From assembly GCF_013375155.1 (NCBI RefSeq), contig NZ_JABXOF010000010.1, positions 62,001 to 126,000 on the forward strand: 64,000 nucleotides of DNA, in the 5' to 3' direction. The translations under genes were made by a program, and so were the position numbers. Positions 20,616 to 29,863 of this stretch are shown here, piece by piece. The notes beneath the pieces are model-generated. The model was not told the origin of the DNA. It worked only from the letters and a program-made list of their open reading frames with translations, and made no database searches. Source of the DNA: Serratia ureilytica. Its GTDB lineage: Bacteria; Pseudomonadota; Gammaproteobacteria; Enterobacterales; Enterobacteriaceae. Position 1 is the first letter of the stretch; each line of letters begins with the position of its first letter.

Positions 20616-21121
20616 ACTACCTCGCCTTGCAGATCCAGACGCCGCGCCGTCCAGGGCCTTTCCGACAGGCTCAACGCCATTCCCCCGCGATAGACAAACG
20701 TTTTGCTCTCGCCATCCTCAATGAACGCCGTCTCGTTTTCCATCGCCCGATAGCCGGCGCCGGTATAGTACTTTTCGCTTACCGCAAACAGTATGGAATA
20801 CGCGATCCCTTTACTGCGCAAATAGTCATGCGCCTTCACCAGCATGTTTGCGGCCACGCCGCGGCGCCGATGCGTGTGTGCCACGGCCACCAGCCCGATG
20901 ATGCCGATCACCTCGGCCTCACCGTCAATCAACACCGGCCGCTCATGCACCGCCAGTTGGCCAACGATCGCCTCGCCTTCCGTGGCGGTCACCAGGCAAG
21001 CCGGCACCTGCCGCCGATAAAATCCGTCGGTTATCTCGGGGAAAGCGTCGGACAACAGCGAGCGAATCGACCGCAATTCCGCTTCCGTCACCGCCTCGAA
21101 TGCACGCGATACAATTTTCAC
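20612..21121 (-). CDS. GNAT-family N-acetyltransferase
   Basis: 169-aa single-domain acetyltransferase. Motif A, which binds the acetyl-CoA pyrophosphate, is visible as VAHTHRRRGVAANML (R-R-R-G-V-A), preceded by the strand EVIGIIGLVAV. The motif B region FAVSEKYYTGAGYRAMEN ends with the Tyr common in GNAT enzymes. The substrate is unknown. It follows queE by 43 bases on the same strand and could share its transcript, but nothing links it to deazaguanine synthesis. There is faint resemblance to aminoglycoside 2'-type GNATs in overall plan, too weak to propose that role. Confidence 0.85.
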   Translation of the reverse strand: MKIVSRAFEAVTEAELRSIRSLLSDAFPEITDGFYRRQVPACLVTATEGEAIVGQLAVHERPVLIDGEAEVIGIIGLVAVAHTHRRRGVAANMLVKAHDYLRSKGIAYSILFAVSEKYYTGAGYRAMENETAFIEDGESKTFVYRGGMALSLSERPWTARRLDLQGEVV

Positions 21122-21164
21122 CGTAACTCCCGTCCCGTTCGAAGGCCTGCGGCCAATAAAAAAC

Positions 21165-21836
21165 TCAGGCGATATTCAGATATTTGTGGGTCTGCATCGA
21201 CAGCCGCCAATTGCGCGCAATGCAGGTTTCGATGCACAGGCGGGTCGCCTCTTCTTTCTGGCTGATCGGCTGCAGCGCGATAATGCGCGCCTTATCGTCC
21301 TGCAGCGTCGCCAGCAGCGCATCCAGCGCCTCGATATCGCGCTCGCGCGCCACCGGATGCTTCACCTCGTCGGCGCGCCGCAGCGCCTGATCCAGCACCT
21401 TCATGCCGCCGCGCATATTCACCTTGGGCGAAACCGTCACCCAGGTGTTGGCGGAGCAGCGAATTTCGTGGGTGCCGCTGGTTTCAATCTGGCAACGGTA
21501 GCCGTGCTGCTCGAACAGCTCGGTCAACGGCGCCAGATCGTAGATGCAGGGTTCACCGCCGGTGATCACCACATGGCGCGCGGTGTAACCTTGTTGGCGC
21601 ATCACCGCCAACAGCTGCTCGGCGCCGGCATTGCCCCAGGCGTCGCTCTCTTCTGTTTTGACCAGGATCCGTTGCAGGTCGACTTCCCGATGGGCTTCCT
21701 TTTCCCAGGTATGTTTGGTGTCGCACCAGCTGCACCCTACCGGGCAGCCCTGCAGGCGGATGAAAATGGCCGGAACGCCGGTGAAAAAGCCTTCGCCCTG
21801 CAAGGTTTGGAACATCTCGTTGATCGGGTACTGCAT
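21165..21836 (-). CDS. queE: 7-carboxy-7-deazaguanine synthase QueE
   Basis: Radical-SAM enzyme that contracts 6-carboxytetrahydropterin to 7-carboxy-7-deazaguanine, the step after QueD in queuosine synthesis. 223 aa. The cluster cysteines Cys31, Cys35 and Cys38 (C-x3-C-x2-C) lie in GCPVGCSWCDTKHTW. FQTLQGEGFFTG and VITGGEPCIYDLAPL are the expected N-terminal and GGEP motifs. Start ATG at 21836 gives the family N-terminus MQYPINEMFQ. Confidence 0.97.
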   Translation of the reverse strand: MQYPINEMFQTLQGEGFFTGVPAIFIRLQGCPVGCSWCDTKHTWEKEAHREVDLQRILVKTEESDAWGNAGAEQLLAVMRQQGYTARHVVITGGEPCIYDLAPLTELFEQHGYRCQIETSGTHEIRCSANTWVTVSPKVNMRGGMKVLDQALRRADEVKHPVARERDIEALDALLATLQDDKARIIALQPISQKEEATRLCIETCIARNWRLSMQTHKYLNIA

Positions 21837-22040
21837 CGGTTTCTCAATCTGGAAAAGTAAAAAGCGATTATCGCAGATTCCGGCCCGGCGACCAAACGGC
21901 CAAAATTGTATTAAATTTTATCCTCCGCGCCGCCGTCAGCATATCTCACCGCCAAGGGCGTTCATTTAATTTGTTAACCGGTCTTTGGCCTTTCATCGGC
22001 GGTGCAACCTGCTCCACAGAAAACAACACAAAGTTAACAA

Positions 22041-22061
22041 ATAAGATAATTATATTTGACA
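22041..22061 (+). promoter_or_regulatory. NAC-like site and -35 element upstream of the MFS gene
   Basis: ATA (22041-22043), nine bases, TAT (22053-22055) fits the NAC consensus ATA-N9-TAT. It abuts TTGACA (22056-22061), a perfect -35 hexamer. The local AT-richness means the NAC match could be chance. Confidence 0.4.
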
Positions 22062-22078
22062 TAAAGCGCCGACGCGCA

Positions 22079-22092
22079 GATGTATATACAAG
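22079..22092. promoter_or_regulatory. HutC-type operator upstream of the MFS gene
   Basis: The core TGTATATACA (22081-22090) is a perfect palindrome and fits the GTMTAKAC consensus of HutC-subfamily GntR repressors. Its right half TACAAG equals that of the site before hutU. It lies about where the -10 element should be (17-19 bases after TTGACA), so binding would block transcription. Confidence 0.6.
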
Positions 22093-22163
22093 CAAACACA
22101 AGCCGAGCGCCAGTTTCGGCCACGTTCCATCCATCACGACTACATCTGCGTTTAGAGGGTGCC

Positions 22164-23504
22164 ATGACTCATTCCACCAGCGAGTTAAACATTCAACAGG
22201 CCATCGACGACAGCAAGTTTTCGCTGTTTCACTGGACACTGATCATTCTCGGATTTCTGATCCTCGCCATCGACGGCTTCGATACCGCCGCCATGGGCTA
22301 TATCGCCCCCTCGGTCGCCAAAGACTGGGGCATCGTGAAGCAGGATCTGGGGCCGGTGCTGAGCGCTGCGCTGCTGGGGCTGTCGCTCGGCGCGCTGATC
22401 GCCGGGCCGATCTCCGACCGCATCGGCCGCAAGCGCGTGCTGGTGTTTTCCTGCCTGTTCTTCGGCCTGTCGAGCCTAGCCACCGCCTACGCCGGTTCGC
22501 TCAACAGCCTGACGCTGTGGCGCTTCCTCACCGGTCTCGGGCTGGGAGCGGCGATGCCCAACGCCATTACCTTGATCTCCGAATACGCGCCGCAGCGCTG
22601 CCGTTCGCTGGCGATCAACACCATGTACTGCGGTTTTCCGCTGGGCGCGGCCGGCGGCGGCGCCATTTCATCGTGGCTGATCCCGAACTACGGCTGGCAC
22701 AGCGTGCTGCTGCTCGGCGCCATCGCGCCGCTGGTATTGACTGTCCTGCTGATCCTGCTGCTGCCGGAGTCGGTTAAATATATGGTTAACCGCGGCCAGG
22801 ATGCGGCGAAGATCAAGCGCATCGCGCAGCGCTTCGTCAGCCGGAGCCTCGACGACGTGACGCGTTTTTACCTGTACGAAGAGAAGCTGGCGCAGACCAA
22901 GACCAGCGTCGGCCTGCTGTTCAGCCGCCCTTACCTGCTCGGCACGCTGATGCTGTGGCTGACCTACTTTATGGGGCTGGTGATCTACTACGTGTTGCTG
23001 AGCTGGATGCCAATCCTGATGCAGGGACTGGGCTATCAGTTGGAGCAATCGGCGATGCTCACCTCGCTGTTCACCTTCGGCGGCACGCTGGGCATCCTGG
23101 TGGCCGGCTGGTTGATGGACCGCTGGAATGCGCACAAAGTAGTCTCGAGCGGCTTTGTCGTCACCGCCCTGCTGATCGTGGCGATGGCCACCGAGGATAA
23201 ACAGATCGTACTGCTGGGCGCCTTCATCTTCCTGATGGGCGTCACCATGAACGGCGCGCAGTCCGGGCTGCAAACGCTGGCGGCGACCTTCTACCCGACC
23301 CACAGCCGCGCCACCGGCATCGCCTGGATGCAGGGCATCGGCCGCTTCGGCGGCGTCGCCGGCACCATGATGGGCGCCCAACTGCTGGCTATGCAGTGGG
23401 AAGTGCAGAGCATCCTGATGTTCCTGTGCGTGCCGGCGCTGATCGCCGCCATCGCCACGGTGTGCAAGATGAGCCGCAAACCGACGCTGCAGCCGGCCGC
23501 CTGA
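22164..23504 (+). CDS. MFS transporter, aromatic acid:H+ symporter (AAHS) type
   Basis: 446-aa secondary transporter with about 12 predicted membrane helices. The first helix carries AIDGFDTAAMGYIAPS, the DGFD-type motif of the AAHS group (PcaK-like). GPISDRIGRKRVL is the canonical MFS loop 2-3 motif. A second, degenerate copy (AGWLMDRWNAHKV) occurs in loop 8-9. An in-frame ATG at 22080 sits inside the operator, so the start at 22164, behind AGAGGG, is preferred. Family members take up 4-hydroxybenzoate and similar acids. The HutC-like operator and position before hutUH suggest it imports a hut-related acid such as urocanate (inference). Confidence 0.85.
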   Translation: MTHSTSELNIQQAIDDSKFSLFHWTLIILGFLILAIDGFDTAAMGYIAPSVAKDWGIVKQDLGPVLSAALLGLSLGALIAGPISDRIGRKRVLVFSCLFFGLSSLATAYAGSLNSLTLWRFLTGLGLGAAMPNAITLISEYAPQRCRSLAINTMYCGFPLGAAGGGAISSWLIPNYGWHSVLLLGAIAPLVLTVLLILLLPESVKYMVNRGQDAAKIKRIAQRFVSRSLDDVTRFYLYEEKLAQTKTSVGLLFSRPYLLGTLMLWLTYFMGLVIYYVLLSWMPILMQGLGYQLEQSAMLTSLFTFGGTLGILVAGWLMDRWNAHKVVSSGFVVTALLIVAMATEDKQIVLLGAFIFLMGVTMNGAQSGLQTLAATFYPTHSRATGIAWMQGIGRFGGVAGTMMGAQLLAMQWEVQSILMFLCVPALIAAIATVCKMSRKPTLQPAA

Positions 23505-23511
23505 CCCTTGC

Positions 23512-23536
23512 AAGCCCGCCCACGGCGGGCTTTCTT
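23512..23536 (+). terminator. Terminator after the MFS gene
   Basis: Perfect 9-bp arms AAGCCCGCC (23512-23520) and GGCGGGCTT (23524-23532), loop CAC, followed by a short T-rich TCTTC. It begins 8 bases after the stop. Confidence 0.75.
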
Positions 23537-23697
23537 CCTGCGGTGATAGGGCTTTTTTATCCTCCGCCGTCAACTGTAATCAGACTGTAAAAATATTGTG
23601 ACTAGCCGCCCAAAAATGAGTCAATTTTAATTCATTTTTGCCGAACAGCTCACTTTTCTCCGGCTTTCCGTACCTGAGGCCGGCGATAAAAAATCGC

Positions 23698-23712
23698 ATA
23701 TCAACCTGATAT
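23698..23712 (+). promoter_or_regulatory. NAC-like site upstream of hutU
   Basis: ATA (23698-23700), TCAACCTGA, TAT (23710-23712): an exact ATA-N9-TAT match. In Klebsiella, NAC activates hutUH under nitrogen limitation from a site of this form at about -64. Its centre here is 70-95 bases before the plausible transcription starts. Confidence 0.5.
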
Positions 23713-23764
23713 AAAAAGAAAATAACTTTTTCTTATGCCACTTTTCAGCGGCAACTGGTCAGTG

Positions 23765-23793
23765 TTGCATATGCTTGTACATACAAGTATATG
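23765..23793 (+). promoter_or_regulatory. hutU promoter with HutC operator in the spacer
   Basis: TTGCAT (23765-23770), a 17-base spacer and TATATG (23788-23793) form a fair sigma-70 promoter. The spacer contains the operator CTTGTACATACAAG (23774-23787): 6-base arms CTTGTA/TACAAG around CA. Placement inside the promoter suits repression by HutC, relieved by urocanate in known systems. The promoter hexamers are less certain than the operator. Confidence 0.6.
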
Positions 23794-23879
23794 TTAATAA
23801 GCCCTACGCATTGTTATGCCGTGGTACTCATCCCCACCGCGGCATGGAATCTGCACCGATACTGTTTGAGGAAAATGCT

Positions 23880-25571
23880 GTGACTACAAATAACAAAGTT
23901 CGCAATGTCGATGTACGCGCGCCACGCGGCACACAATTAAACGCAAAAAGCTGGCTGACCGAAGCGCCGTTACGCATGCTGATGAACAACCTCGATCCTG
24001 AAGTTGCGGAGAACCCACACGAGCTGGTGGTGTACGGCGGCATCGGCCGCGCCGCGCGCGACTGGGATTGCTACGACAAGATCGTCGAAACCCTGAAAAC
24101 GCTGGAAGAAGACGAAACCCTACTGGTGCAGTCCGGCAAACCGGTCGGCGTCTTCAAAACCCACAGCAACGCGCCGCGCGTGCTGATCGCCAACTCCAAC
24201 CTGGTGCCGCACTGGGCAACCTGGGAACACTTCAACGAGCTGGACGCCAAAGGCCTGGCGATGTACGGCCAGATGACCGCCGGCAGCTGGATCTACATCG
24301 GCAGCCAGGGCATCGTTCAGGGCACCTATGAAACCTTCGTCGAAGCGGGCCGCCAGCACTACGACGGCAGCCTGCAGGGGCGCTGGGTGCTGACCGCCGG
24401 TCTGGGCGGCATGGGCGGCGCGCAGCCGCTGGCCGCGACGCTGGCGGGCGCCTGCTCGCTGAACATCGAATGTCAGCAGAGCCGCATCGATTTCCGTCTG
24501 AAAACCCGCTACGTCGATGAGCAGGCCAAAGATCTGGACGACGCGCTGGCCCGCATCAAGAAATACACCTCAGAAGGCAAAGCCATCTCCATCGCTCTGT
24601 GCGGCAACGCGGCGGAAATCCTGCCTGAGCTGGTGCGCCGCGGCGTGCGCCCGGACATGGTCACCGACCAGACCAGCGCCCACGATCCGCTGAACGGCTA
24701 CCTGCCGAAGGGCTGGAGCTGGGAAGAGTATCGCCAGCGCGCTCAAACCGAGCCGGCCAAAGTGGTCGCCGCCGCCAAGCAATCGATGGCCGATCACGTC
24801 AAAGCCATGCTGGCGTTCCAGCAGATGGGCGTGCCGACCTTCGACTACGGCAACAACATTCGCCAGATGGCGAAAGAAACCGGCGTCGACAACGCCTTCG
24901 ACTTCCCGGGCTTCGTGCCGGCCTACATCCGTCCGCTGTTCTGCCGCGGCATCGGGCCGTTCCGCTGGGCGGCGCTGTCCGGCGATCCGCAGGACATCTA
25001 CAAAACCGACGCCATGGTGAAAGAGCTGATCCCGGATGACGAGCACCTGCACCGCTGGCTGGACATGGCGCGCGAGCGCATCAGCTTCCAGGGCCTGCCG
25101 GCGCGCATCTGCTGGGTTGGCCTCGGCCAGCGCGCCAAGCTGGGCCTGGCGTTCAACGAGATGGTGCGCCGCGGCGAACTGTCTGCCCCGATCGTCATCG
25201 GCCGCGACCATCTGGATTCCGGCTCCGTTTCCAGCCCGAACCGTGAAACCGAAGCGATGAAAGACGGCTCAGATGCCGTTTCCGACTGGCCGCTGCTGAA
25301 CGCGCTGCTGAATACCGCCAGCGGCGCCACCTGGGTTTCCCTGCACCACGGCGGCGGCGTCGGCATGGGCTTCTCCCAACACTCCGGCATGGTGATCGTC
25401 TGCGACGGCACCGACGAAGCCGCCGAGCGCATTGCCCGCGTCCTGCACAATGACCCGGCTACCGGGGTTATGCGTCACGCCGACGCCGGTTACGATATCG
25501 CTATCGACTGCGCCCGTGAGCAAGGCCTGAACCTGCCGATGGTTGCCGCGACCCAAGGAGAAAAAGCATGA
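23880..25571 (+). CDS. hutU: Urocanate hydratase (GTG start)
   Basis: Second step of histidine degradation: adds water to urocanate to give imidazolonepropionate, using tightly bound NAD+. 563 aa, usual for the family. Conserved blocks include [29 protein letters not shown] and [12 protein letters not shown] at the NAD site. [17 protein letters not shown], with the conserved catalytic-region Cys, and [17 protein letters not shown], with the active-site HLD, follow. The GTG at 23880-23882 has GAGGA upstream and gives [17 protein letters not shown], matching family starts. It overlaps hutH by 4 bases (ATGA). Confidence 0.97.
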   Translation: MTTNNKVRNVDVRAPRGTQLNAKSWLTEAPLRMLMNNLDPEVAENPHELVVYGGIGRAARDWDCYDKIVETLKTLEEDETLLVQSGKPVGVFKTHSNAPRVLIANSNLVPHWATWEHFNELDAKGLAMYGQMTAGSWIYIGSQGIVQGTYETFVEAGRQHYDGSLQGRWVLTAGLGGMGGAQPLAATLAGACSLNIECQQSRIDFRLKTRYVDEQAKDLDDALARIKKYTSEGKAISIALCGNAAEILPELVRRGVRPDMVTDQTSAHDPLNGYLPKGWSWEEYRQRAQTEPAKVVAAAKQSMADHVKAMLAFQQMGVPTFDYGNNIRQMAKETGVDNAFDFPGFVPAYIRPLFCRGIGPFRWAALSGDPQDIYKTDAMVKELIPDDEHLHRWLDMARERISFQGLPARICWVGLGQRAKLGLAFNEMVRRGELSAPIVIGRDHLDSGSVSSPNRETEAMKDGSDAVSDWPLLNALLNTASGATWVSLHHGGGVGMGFSQHSGMVIVCDGTDEAAERIARVLHNDPATGVMRHADAGYDIAIDCAREQGLNLPMVAATQGEKA

Positions 25572-27103
25572 AAGCGCTGACTATTCGCCCAGGCAAACTG
25601 ACGCTGGCCCAGCTACGCGACGTGTATCAACATCCGGTGACGCTGACGCTGGACGACAACGCCTACGGCCCTATCCAGCAGAGCGTGGCCTGCGTGGAAC
25701 GCATCGTTGAAGAAAACCGCACCACTTACGGCATCAACACCGGGTTTGGCCTGCTGGCTTCGACCCGCATCGCCCGCGACGATCTGGAAAACCTGCAGCG
25801 TTCGATCGTGCTGTCACACGCCGCCGGCGTGGGCGAGCCCACCGACGACAATCTGGTGCGCCTGATCATGGTGCTGAAAATCAACAGCCTGTCGCGCGGC
25901 TTCTCCGGCATTCGTCTGGAAGTCATCCAGGCGCTGATCGCGCTGGTCAACGCCGAAGTTTATCCGCATATCCCGCTGAAGGGCTCGGTCGGCGCCTCCG
26001 GCGACCTGGCGCCGCTGGCGCACATGAGCCTGGTGCTGCTGGGCGAAGGCCAGGCGCGTCATCAGGGCCAATGGCTGCCGGCGACCGAAGCGCTGGCCAA
26101 GGCCGGTCTGAAACCGCTGACGCTGGCGGCGAAAGAGGGCCTGGCGCTGCTGAACGGCACCCAGGTCTCCGCCGCCTTCGCGCTGCGCGGCCTGTTCGAC
26201 GCGGAAGACCTGTTCGCCGCCGCGACCGTGGCGGGCAGCCTGACGGTGGAAGCGGCGCTGGGCTCCCGCAGCCCGTTCGATGCGCGTATCCATGAGGTGC
26301 GCGGCCAGCGCGGCCAGATCGACGCCGCCCTCGCCTACCGCCACCTGCTCGGCGCGCGCAGCGAAGTCTCCGACTCGCACCGCAACTGCGAAAAAGTGCA
26401 GGATCCTTACTCCCTGCGCTGCCAGCCGCAGGTGATGGGCGCCTGCCTGACGCAGATCCGCCAGGCCGCCGAGGTGCTGGAGATAGAAGCCAACGCCGTC
26501 TCCGATAACCCGCTGGTGTTCGCCGAACAGGGTGACGTGCTGTCCGGCGGCAACTTCCATGCCGAACCGGTGGCGATGGCCGCCGATAACCTGGCGCTGG
26601 CGTTCGCCGAAATCGGTTCGCTGTCCGAGCGCCGCATCTCGCTGATGATGGACAAACACATGTCGCAACTGCCGCCGTTCCTGGTGGAAAACGGCGGCGT
26701 GAACTCCGGCTTCATGATCGCTCAGGTCACCGCCGCGGCGCTGGCCAGCGAAAACAAAGCGCTGGCGCATCCGTCGAGCGTCGACAGCATCCCGACCTCC
26801 GCCAACCAGGAAGACCACGTCTCCATGGCGCCGGCCGCCGGTCGCCGCCTGTGGAGCATGGCGGACAACGTGCGCGGCATTCTGGCGGTCGAATGGCTGG
26901 CCGCCTGCCAGGGCCTGGATTTCCGCAACGGCCTGAAGACCTCGGAAGGTCTGGAGCAGGCGCGCCGTCTGCTGCGCGAGCATGTCAGTTTCTACGACAA
27001 GGATCGTTTCTTCGCCCCCGACATTGAAGCCGCCAGCCAACTCTTGGCGGCCGGTCACCTGACATCGCTGCTGCCTGCGGCGCTGCTGCCTAGCCAGGCA
27101 TAA
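25568..27103 (+). CDS. hutH: Histidine ammonia-lyase
   Basis: First step of histidine degradation: deaminates L-histidine to urocanate. 511 aa. The self-formed MIO electrophile derives from Ala143-Ser144-Gly145 in [14 protein letters not shown]. Tyr54 in TYGINTGFG is the second active-site signature. [14 protein letters not shown] and NPLVF (about 300-320) are also conserved. The ATGA overlap with hutU means tight coupling. A stem-loop lies between hutH and the permease gene downstream. Confidence 0.98.
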   Translation: MKALTIRPGKLTLAQLRDVYQHPVTLTLDDNAYGPIQQSVACVERIVEENRTTYGINTGFGLLASTRIARDDLENLQRSIVLSHAAGVGEPTDDNLVRLIMVLKINSLSRGFSGIRLEVIQALIALVNAEVYPHIPLKGSVGASGDLAPLAHMSLVLLGEGQARHQGQWLPATEALAKAGLKPLTLAAKEGLALLNGTQVSAAFALRGLFDAEDLFAAATVAGSLTVEAALGSRSPFDARIHEVRGQRGQIDAALAYRHLLGARSEVSDSHRNCEKVQDPYSLRCQPQVMGACLTQIRQAAEVLEIEANAVSDNPLVFAEQGDVLSGGNFHAEPVAMAADNLALAFAEIGSLSERRISLMMDKHMSQLPPFLVENGGVNSGFMIAQVTAAALASENKALAHPSSVDSIPTSANQEDHVSMAPAAGRRLWSMADNVRGILAVEWLAACQGLDFRNGLKTSEGLEQARRLLREHVSFYDKDRFFAPDIEAASQLLAAGHLTSLLPAALLPSQA

Positions 27104-27132
27104 TCATCACACACTGAATCACGCAGTTTGTT

Positions 27133-27168
27133 CTGCCCCGCCGGGTGCGTTCCACCCGGTGCGGGCAG
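27133..27168 (+). other. Stem-loop between hutH and the permease gene
   Basis: Inner arms CCGGGTG (27141-27147)/CACCCGG (27153-27159) and outer arms CTGCCC (27133-27138)/GGGCAG (27163-27168) form a long GC-rich hairpin with no T-run. It may stabilise the hutUH message or reduce read-through into the permease gene. Confidence 0.6.
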
Positions 27169-27205
27169 CGCGTGCCTGTTCGGCAAACACTTAACGGGAA
27201 ACAAC

Positions 27206-28600
27206 ATGCGTAACGAAACGACACAACTCAGACGCGGACTAAACGCGCGGCATATCCGTTTCATGGCTCTCGGCTCGGCGATCGGCACCGGCCTGTTCTA
27301 CGGCTCCGCCGGCGCCATCCAACTGGCCGGTCCGGCCGTGCTGCTGGCCTATCTGGTGGGCGGCGCGGCGGTATTCATGGTGATGCGCGCGCTGGGTGAA
27401 ATGGCGGTGCATCAGCCGGTTTCCGGCTCGTTCGGCCACTACGCCAGCCACTATCTCGGCCCGCTGGCCGGGTTCCTCACCGGCTGGACCTACACCTTTG
27501 AAATGGTGATCGTCGCCCTGGCGGACGTCACCGCCTTCGGCATCTATATGGGGCTGTGGTTCCCGGACGTCGCTCAGTGGGTTTGGGTGCTCAGCATCAT
27601 CCTGTTTATCGGCGCGCTCAACCTGTGCAGCGTCAAGGTCTTCGGCGAGCTGGAGTTCTGGCTGTCGCTGGTCAAGGTCGCCGCCATCGTGGCGATGATC
27701 GTCGGCGGTGCAGCGGTGATGCTGTTCGGTTTCGGGCAAACCCAGCACGCCACCGGCATCAGCAACCTGTGGCAACACGGCGGCTTTATGCCTAACGGCA
27801 TCGGCGGCGTGGTCGCGTCATTGGCGGTGGTGATGTTCGCCTTCGGCGGCATCGAGATCATCGGCATTACCGCCAGCGAGGCGAAAGACCCCGCCAAAGT
27901 GCTGCCGAAGGCGATCAACGCCGTGCCGGTGCGCATCCTGCTGTTTTACGTGCTGACGCTGACGGTGCTGATGGCTATCTATCCGTGGAACAGCATCGGC
28001 CAGAACGGCAGCCCGTTCGTTGAGATCTTCAGCAACCTCGGCATCAGCTCCGCCGCCAACGTGCTGAACGTGGTAGTGATCACCGCCGCCATTTCGGCCA
28101 TCAACAGCGATATCTTCGGCGCCGGCCGCATGATGTACGGCATGGCGCAGGACGGCCAGGCGCCGCGCAGCTTCACCAAACTGACCGCCAGCGGCGTGCC
28201 GTGGATGACGGTGCTGGTGATGTCGGTCGCCCTGCTGTTGGCGGTGGTGCTCAACTACCTGATCCCGGAGAAGGTCTTCATGATCATCGCTTCGATCGCC
28301 ACCTTCGCCACCGTCTGGGTGTGGCTGATGATCCTGCTGTCGCAGATCGTCATGCGCCGCACGCTGTCGCCGGAAGAAACGCGCCAGTTGAGCTTCCCGG
28401 TGCCGTGGTGGCCGGTGGCGCCGGCATTGGCGACCGCCTTTATGGCGTTCGTCATCGGCCTGCTCGGCTATTTCGAAGAGAGCCGCATCGCGCTGTACGT
28501 CGGGTTGGTGTGGATCGCTTTACTCACCGTGGCTTACTGGCTGTGGGTTCGCAAGAAAGGCGGCGGTTCGCCGGTGACCGCGGCGACGCAACAGATGTAA
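27206..28600 (+). CDS. hutT: Amino-acid permease, APC superfamily (probable histidine permease HutT / ProY-like)
   Basis: 464-aa transporter with about 12 helices, of the AAT family of proton-coupled amino-acid permeases. Helix 1 carries [16 protein letters not shown], the GSxIGTGLF backbone-binding motif. [15 protein letters not shown] and [19 protein letters not shown], both family hallmarks, follow. The open frame begins earlier (27128), but [20 protein letters not shown] is the typical start; the RBS is weak. Lying 102 bases after hutH and before a terminator, it is most likely the third gene of the hut operon and the histidine uptake system. A proline permease (ProY type) is the alternative. 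Confidence 0.85.
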   Translation: MRNETTQLRRGLNARHIRFMALGSAIGTGLFYGSAGAIQLAGPAVLLAYLVGGAAVFMVMRALGEMAVHQPVSGSFGHYASHYLGPLAGFLTGWTYTFEMVIVALADVTAFGIYMGLWFPDVAQWVWVLSIILFIGALNLCSVKVFGELEFWLSLVKVAAIVAMIVGGAAVMLFGFGQTQHATGISNLWQHGGFMPNGIGGVVASLAVVMFAFGGIEIIGITASEAKDPAKVLPKAINAVPVRILLFYVLTLTVLMAIYPWNSIGQNGSPFVEIFSNLGISSAANVLNVVVITAAISAINSDIFGAGRMMYGMAQDGQAPRSFTKLTASGVPWMTVLVMSVALLLAVVLNYLIPEKVFMIIASIATFATVWVWLMILLSQIVMRRTLSPEETRQLSFPVPWWPVAPALATAFMAFVIGLLGYFEESRIALYVGLVWIALLTVAYWLWVRKKGGGSPVTAATQQM

Positions 28601-28614
28601 CGCTCGCTTCTGCT

Positions 28615-28639
28615 AAAACCCGCTGCGGCGGGTTTTTTA
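28615..28639 (+). terminator. Terminator after the hut operon
   Basis: Arms AACCCGC (28617-28623) and GCGGGTT (28628-28634) with a 4-base loop, followed by T6. It ends the plus-strand hut transcript right at the stop codon of the convergent methionine gamma-lyase gene. Confidence 0.85.
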
Positions 28640-29833
28640 TTGCGCCTGCGCCAACGCCTGCAGGATATCCGCCTGCAGATCGTCAAACGCCTCCAGCCCG
28701 GCGGACAACCGCACCAGCCCCTCGCTGATGTGATGCCGTTTCCGCTCTTCCGGCGTGTAGGCCGAGTGCGTCATGCTGGCCGGGTGCTGCGCCAGGCTTT
28801 CGCAATCGCCCAGGCTGACCGCGCGCAAGATGAGCTGCAGCGCGTTGAGGAAACGAATGCCCGCACGCAGGCCGCCCCGCAGCTCAAACGCCAGCATGCC
28901 GCCGGGGCGCGCCATTTGCCGCTGCGCCAACGCATGCTGCGGGAAGTTCGCCAGGCCGGGGTAATATACCCGCTCGACCGCCGGATGCTCCGCCAACATC
29001 TCCGCCAGGCGCTGCGCGTTATCGCAATGACGATCCATGCGCAGCGGCAGGGTTTTCATCCCGCGCAGCACCAGCGCGGCATCCTGCGCCGACAGTACCG
29101 CCCCGGTCATGTCCTTTAGCCCCTCCAGACGGATCGCCTCTGCCAACGCCTGACGCGTCACCGCTATTCCGGCCAGGAGATCGCCGTGTCCGCCGAGGTA
29201 CTTGGTCGCCGAGTGCACCACGATATCGGCGCCTAGCGCCAAAGGCCGCTGCAGATAGGGCGTGCAATAGGTGTTGTCCACCAGCAACAGCGCCTGATGC
29301 CGATGGGCAATCTCCGCCACGGCGGCGATATCGATCAAACGCATATTGGGATTGGCCGGCGTTTCGCAATACACCAGGCGGGTACGCGGTCCAATGGCCG
29401 CCGCCAGCCGCTCCGGCCGGGTCAGATCAACGTGGGTTATCTTGACGCCAAAGCGCGCCAGGCCATGATGAAAGTAGCTGAAGGTGCAACCATACACGGT
29501 TTCGTCGACAATCAGCTCATCGCCCGGTCTGAGCAGCGTCCAGCAACAGGCGGTGATCGCCCCCATGCCGGAAGCGAACGCCACCGCCGCCTCCCCCTCC
29601 TCCAGGTTGGCGATGCGTTGCTCGAGCAGGTTTAACGTCGGATTGGCGATGCGCGAGTAAAAGTACCCCGGCTCGGTGCCGGCAAAGCAGGCGCCGCCGT
29701 ATTCTGCAGTGGGAAAAGCAAACGTAGAGCTCATAAACACCGGCGGAGACAGTGCCCCCTGATACCGCTGCGGATCGTAGCCGTAATGAATAGCCCGGGT
29801 GGCAAAGTCGTGGCCAACTGCTGTAGCGGACAT
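28637..29833 (-). CDS. megL: L-methionine gamma-lyase (PLP-dependent)
   Basis: Cleaves methionine to methanethiol, 2-oxobutyrate and ammonia; the family also acts on homocysteine and cysteine, releasing H2S. 398 aa, Cys/Met-metabolism PLP family. Residues that set the lyase apart from cystathionine gamma-lyase and -synthase are present, with the same numbers as in the Pseudomonas putida enzyme: Arg61 (YSRIANPT), Tyr114 and Cys116 (VYGCT), PLP-binding Lys211 ([11 protein letters not shown]), and Lys240-Asp241 (GLKDMTG). The Cys116 is the strongest marker. It is the last gene of a three-gene run with DUF1641 and the flavoprotein, 30 bases after the former. Confidence 0.9.
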   Translation of the reverse strand: MSATAVGHDFATRAIHYGYDPQRYQGALSPPVFMSSTFAFPTAEYGGACFAGTEPGYFYSRIANPTLNLLEQRIANLEEGEAAVAFASGMGAITACCWTLLRPGDELIVDETVYGCTFSYFHHGLARFGVKITHVDLTRPERLAAAIGPRTRLVYCETPANPNMRLIDIAAVAEIAHRHQALLLVDNTYCTPYLQRPLALGADIVVHSATKYLGGHGDLLAGIAVTRQALAEAIRLEGLKDMTGAVLSAQDAALVLRGMKTLPLRMDRHCDNAQRLAEMLAEHPAVERVYYPGLANFPQHALAQRQMARPGGMLAFELRGGLRAGIRFLNALQLILRAVSLGDCESLAQHPASMTHSAYTPEERKRHHISEGLVRLSAGLEAFDDLQADILQALAQAQ

Positions 29834-29863
29834 AACACAACTCCTTACCTGAGTGGGTGAAGC

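Larger units (their letters stand above)
21837..22163. other. Divergent intergenic region queE / MFS transporter
   Basis: 327 bases, AT-rich at 21900-22080. On the plus strand it contains an ATA-N9-TAT site (22041-22055), a -35-like TTGACA (22056-22061) and a HutC-type operator (22079-22092) in that order. These are annotated separately. No gene is visible. Confidence 0.65.
23505..23879. other. Intergenic region between MFS gene and hutU
   Basis: 375 bases. It starts with the MFS terminator (23512-23532) and then has an AT-rich inverted repeat AAAAATGA/TCATTTTT near 23613-23639. A NAC-like site (23698-23712), a possible promoter and a HutC operator (23774-23787) follow. The hutU leader is about 80-110 bases. 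An in-frame upstream extension of hutU (from 23775) runs through the operator and is not taken as coding. Confidence 0.65.

Noticed and set aside
23775-23879. In-frame 35-codon N-terminal extension of hutU starting MYIQV
   Set aside because: It starts at a TTG within the HutC operator, has no RBS, and the sequence is not homologous to urocanate hydratases. The similar MYIQ start upstream of the MFS gene (22080) arises only because both regions contain a TACA-rich operator.
28637-29833. Cystathionine gamma-synthase or beta-lyase (MetB/MetC)
   Set aside because: Cys116 after Tyr114 and the Lys240-Asp241 pair are specific to methionine gamma-lyase; MetB and MetC lack this Cys.
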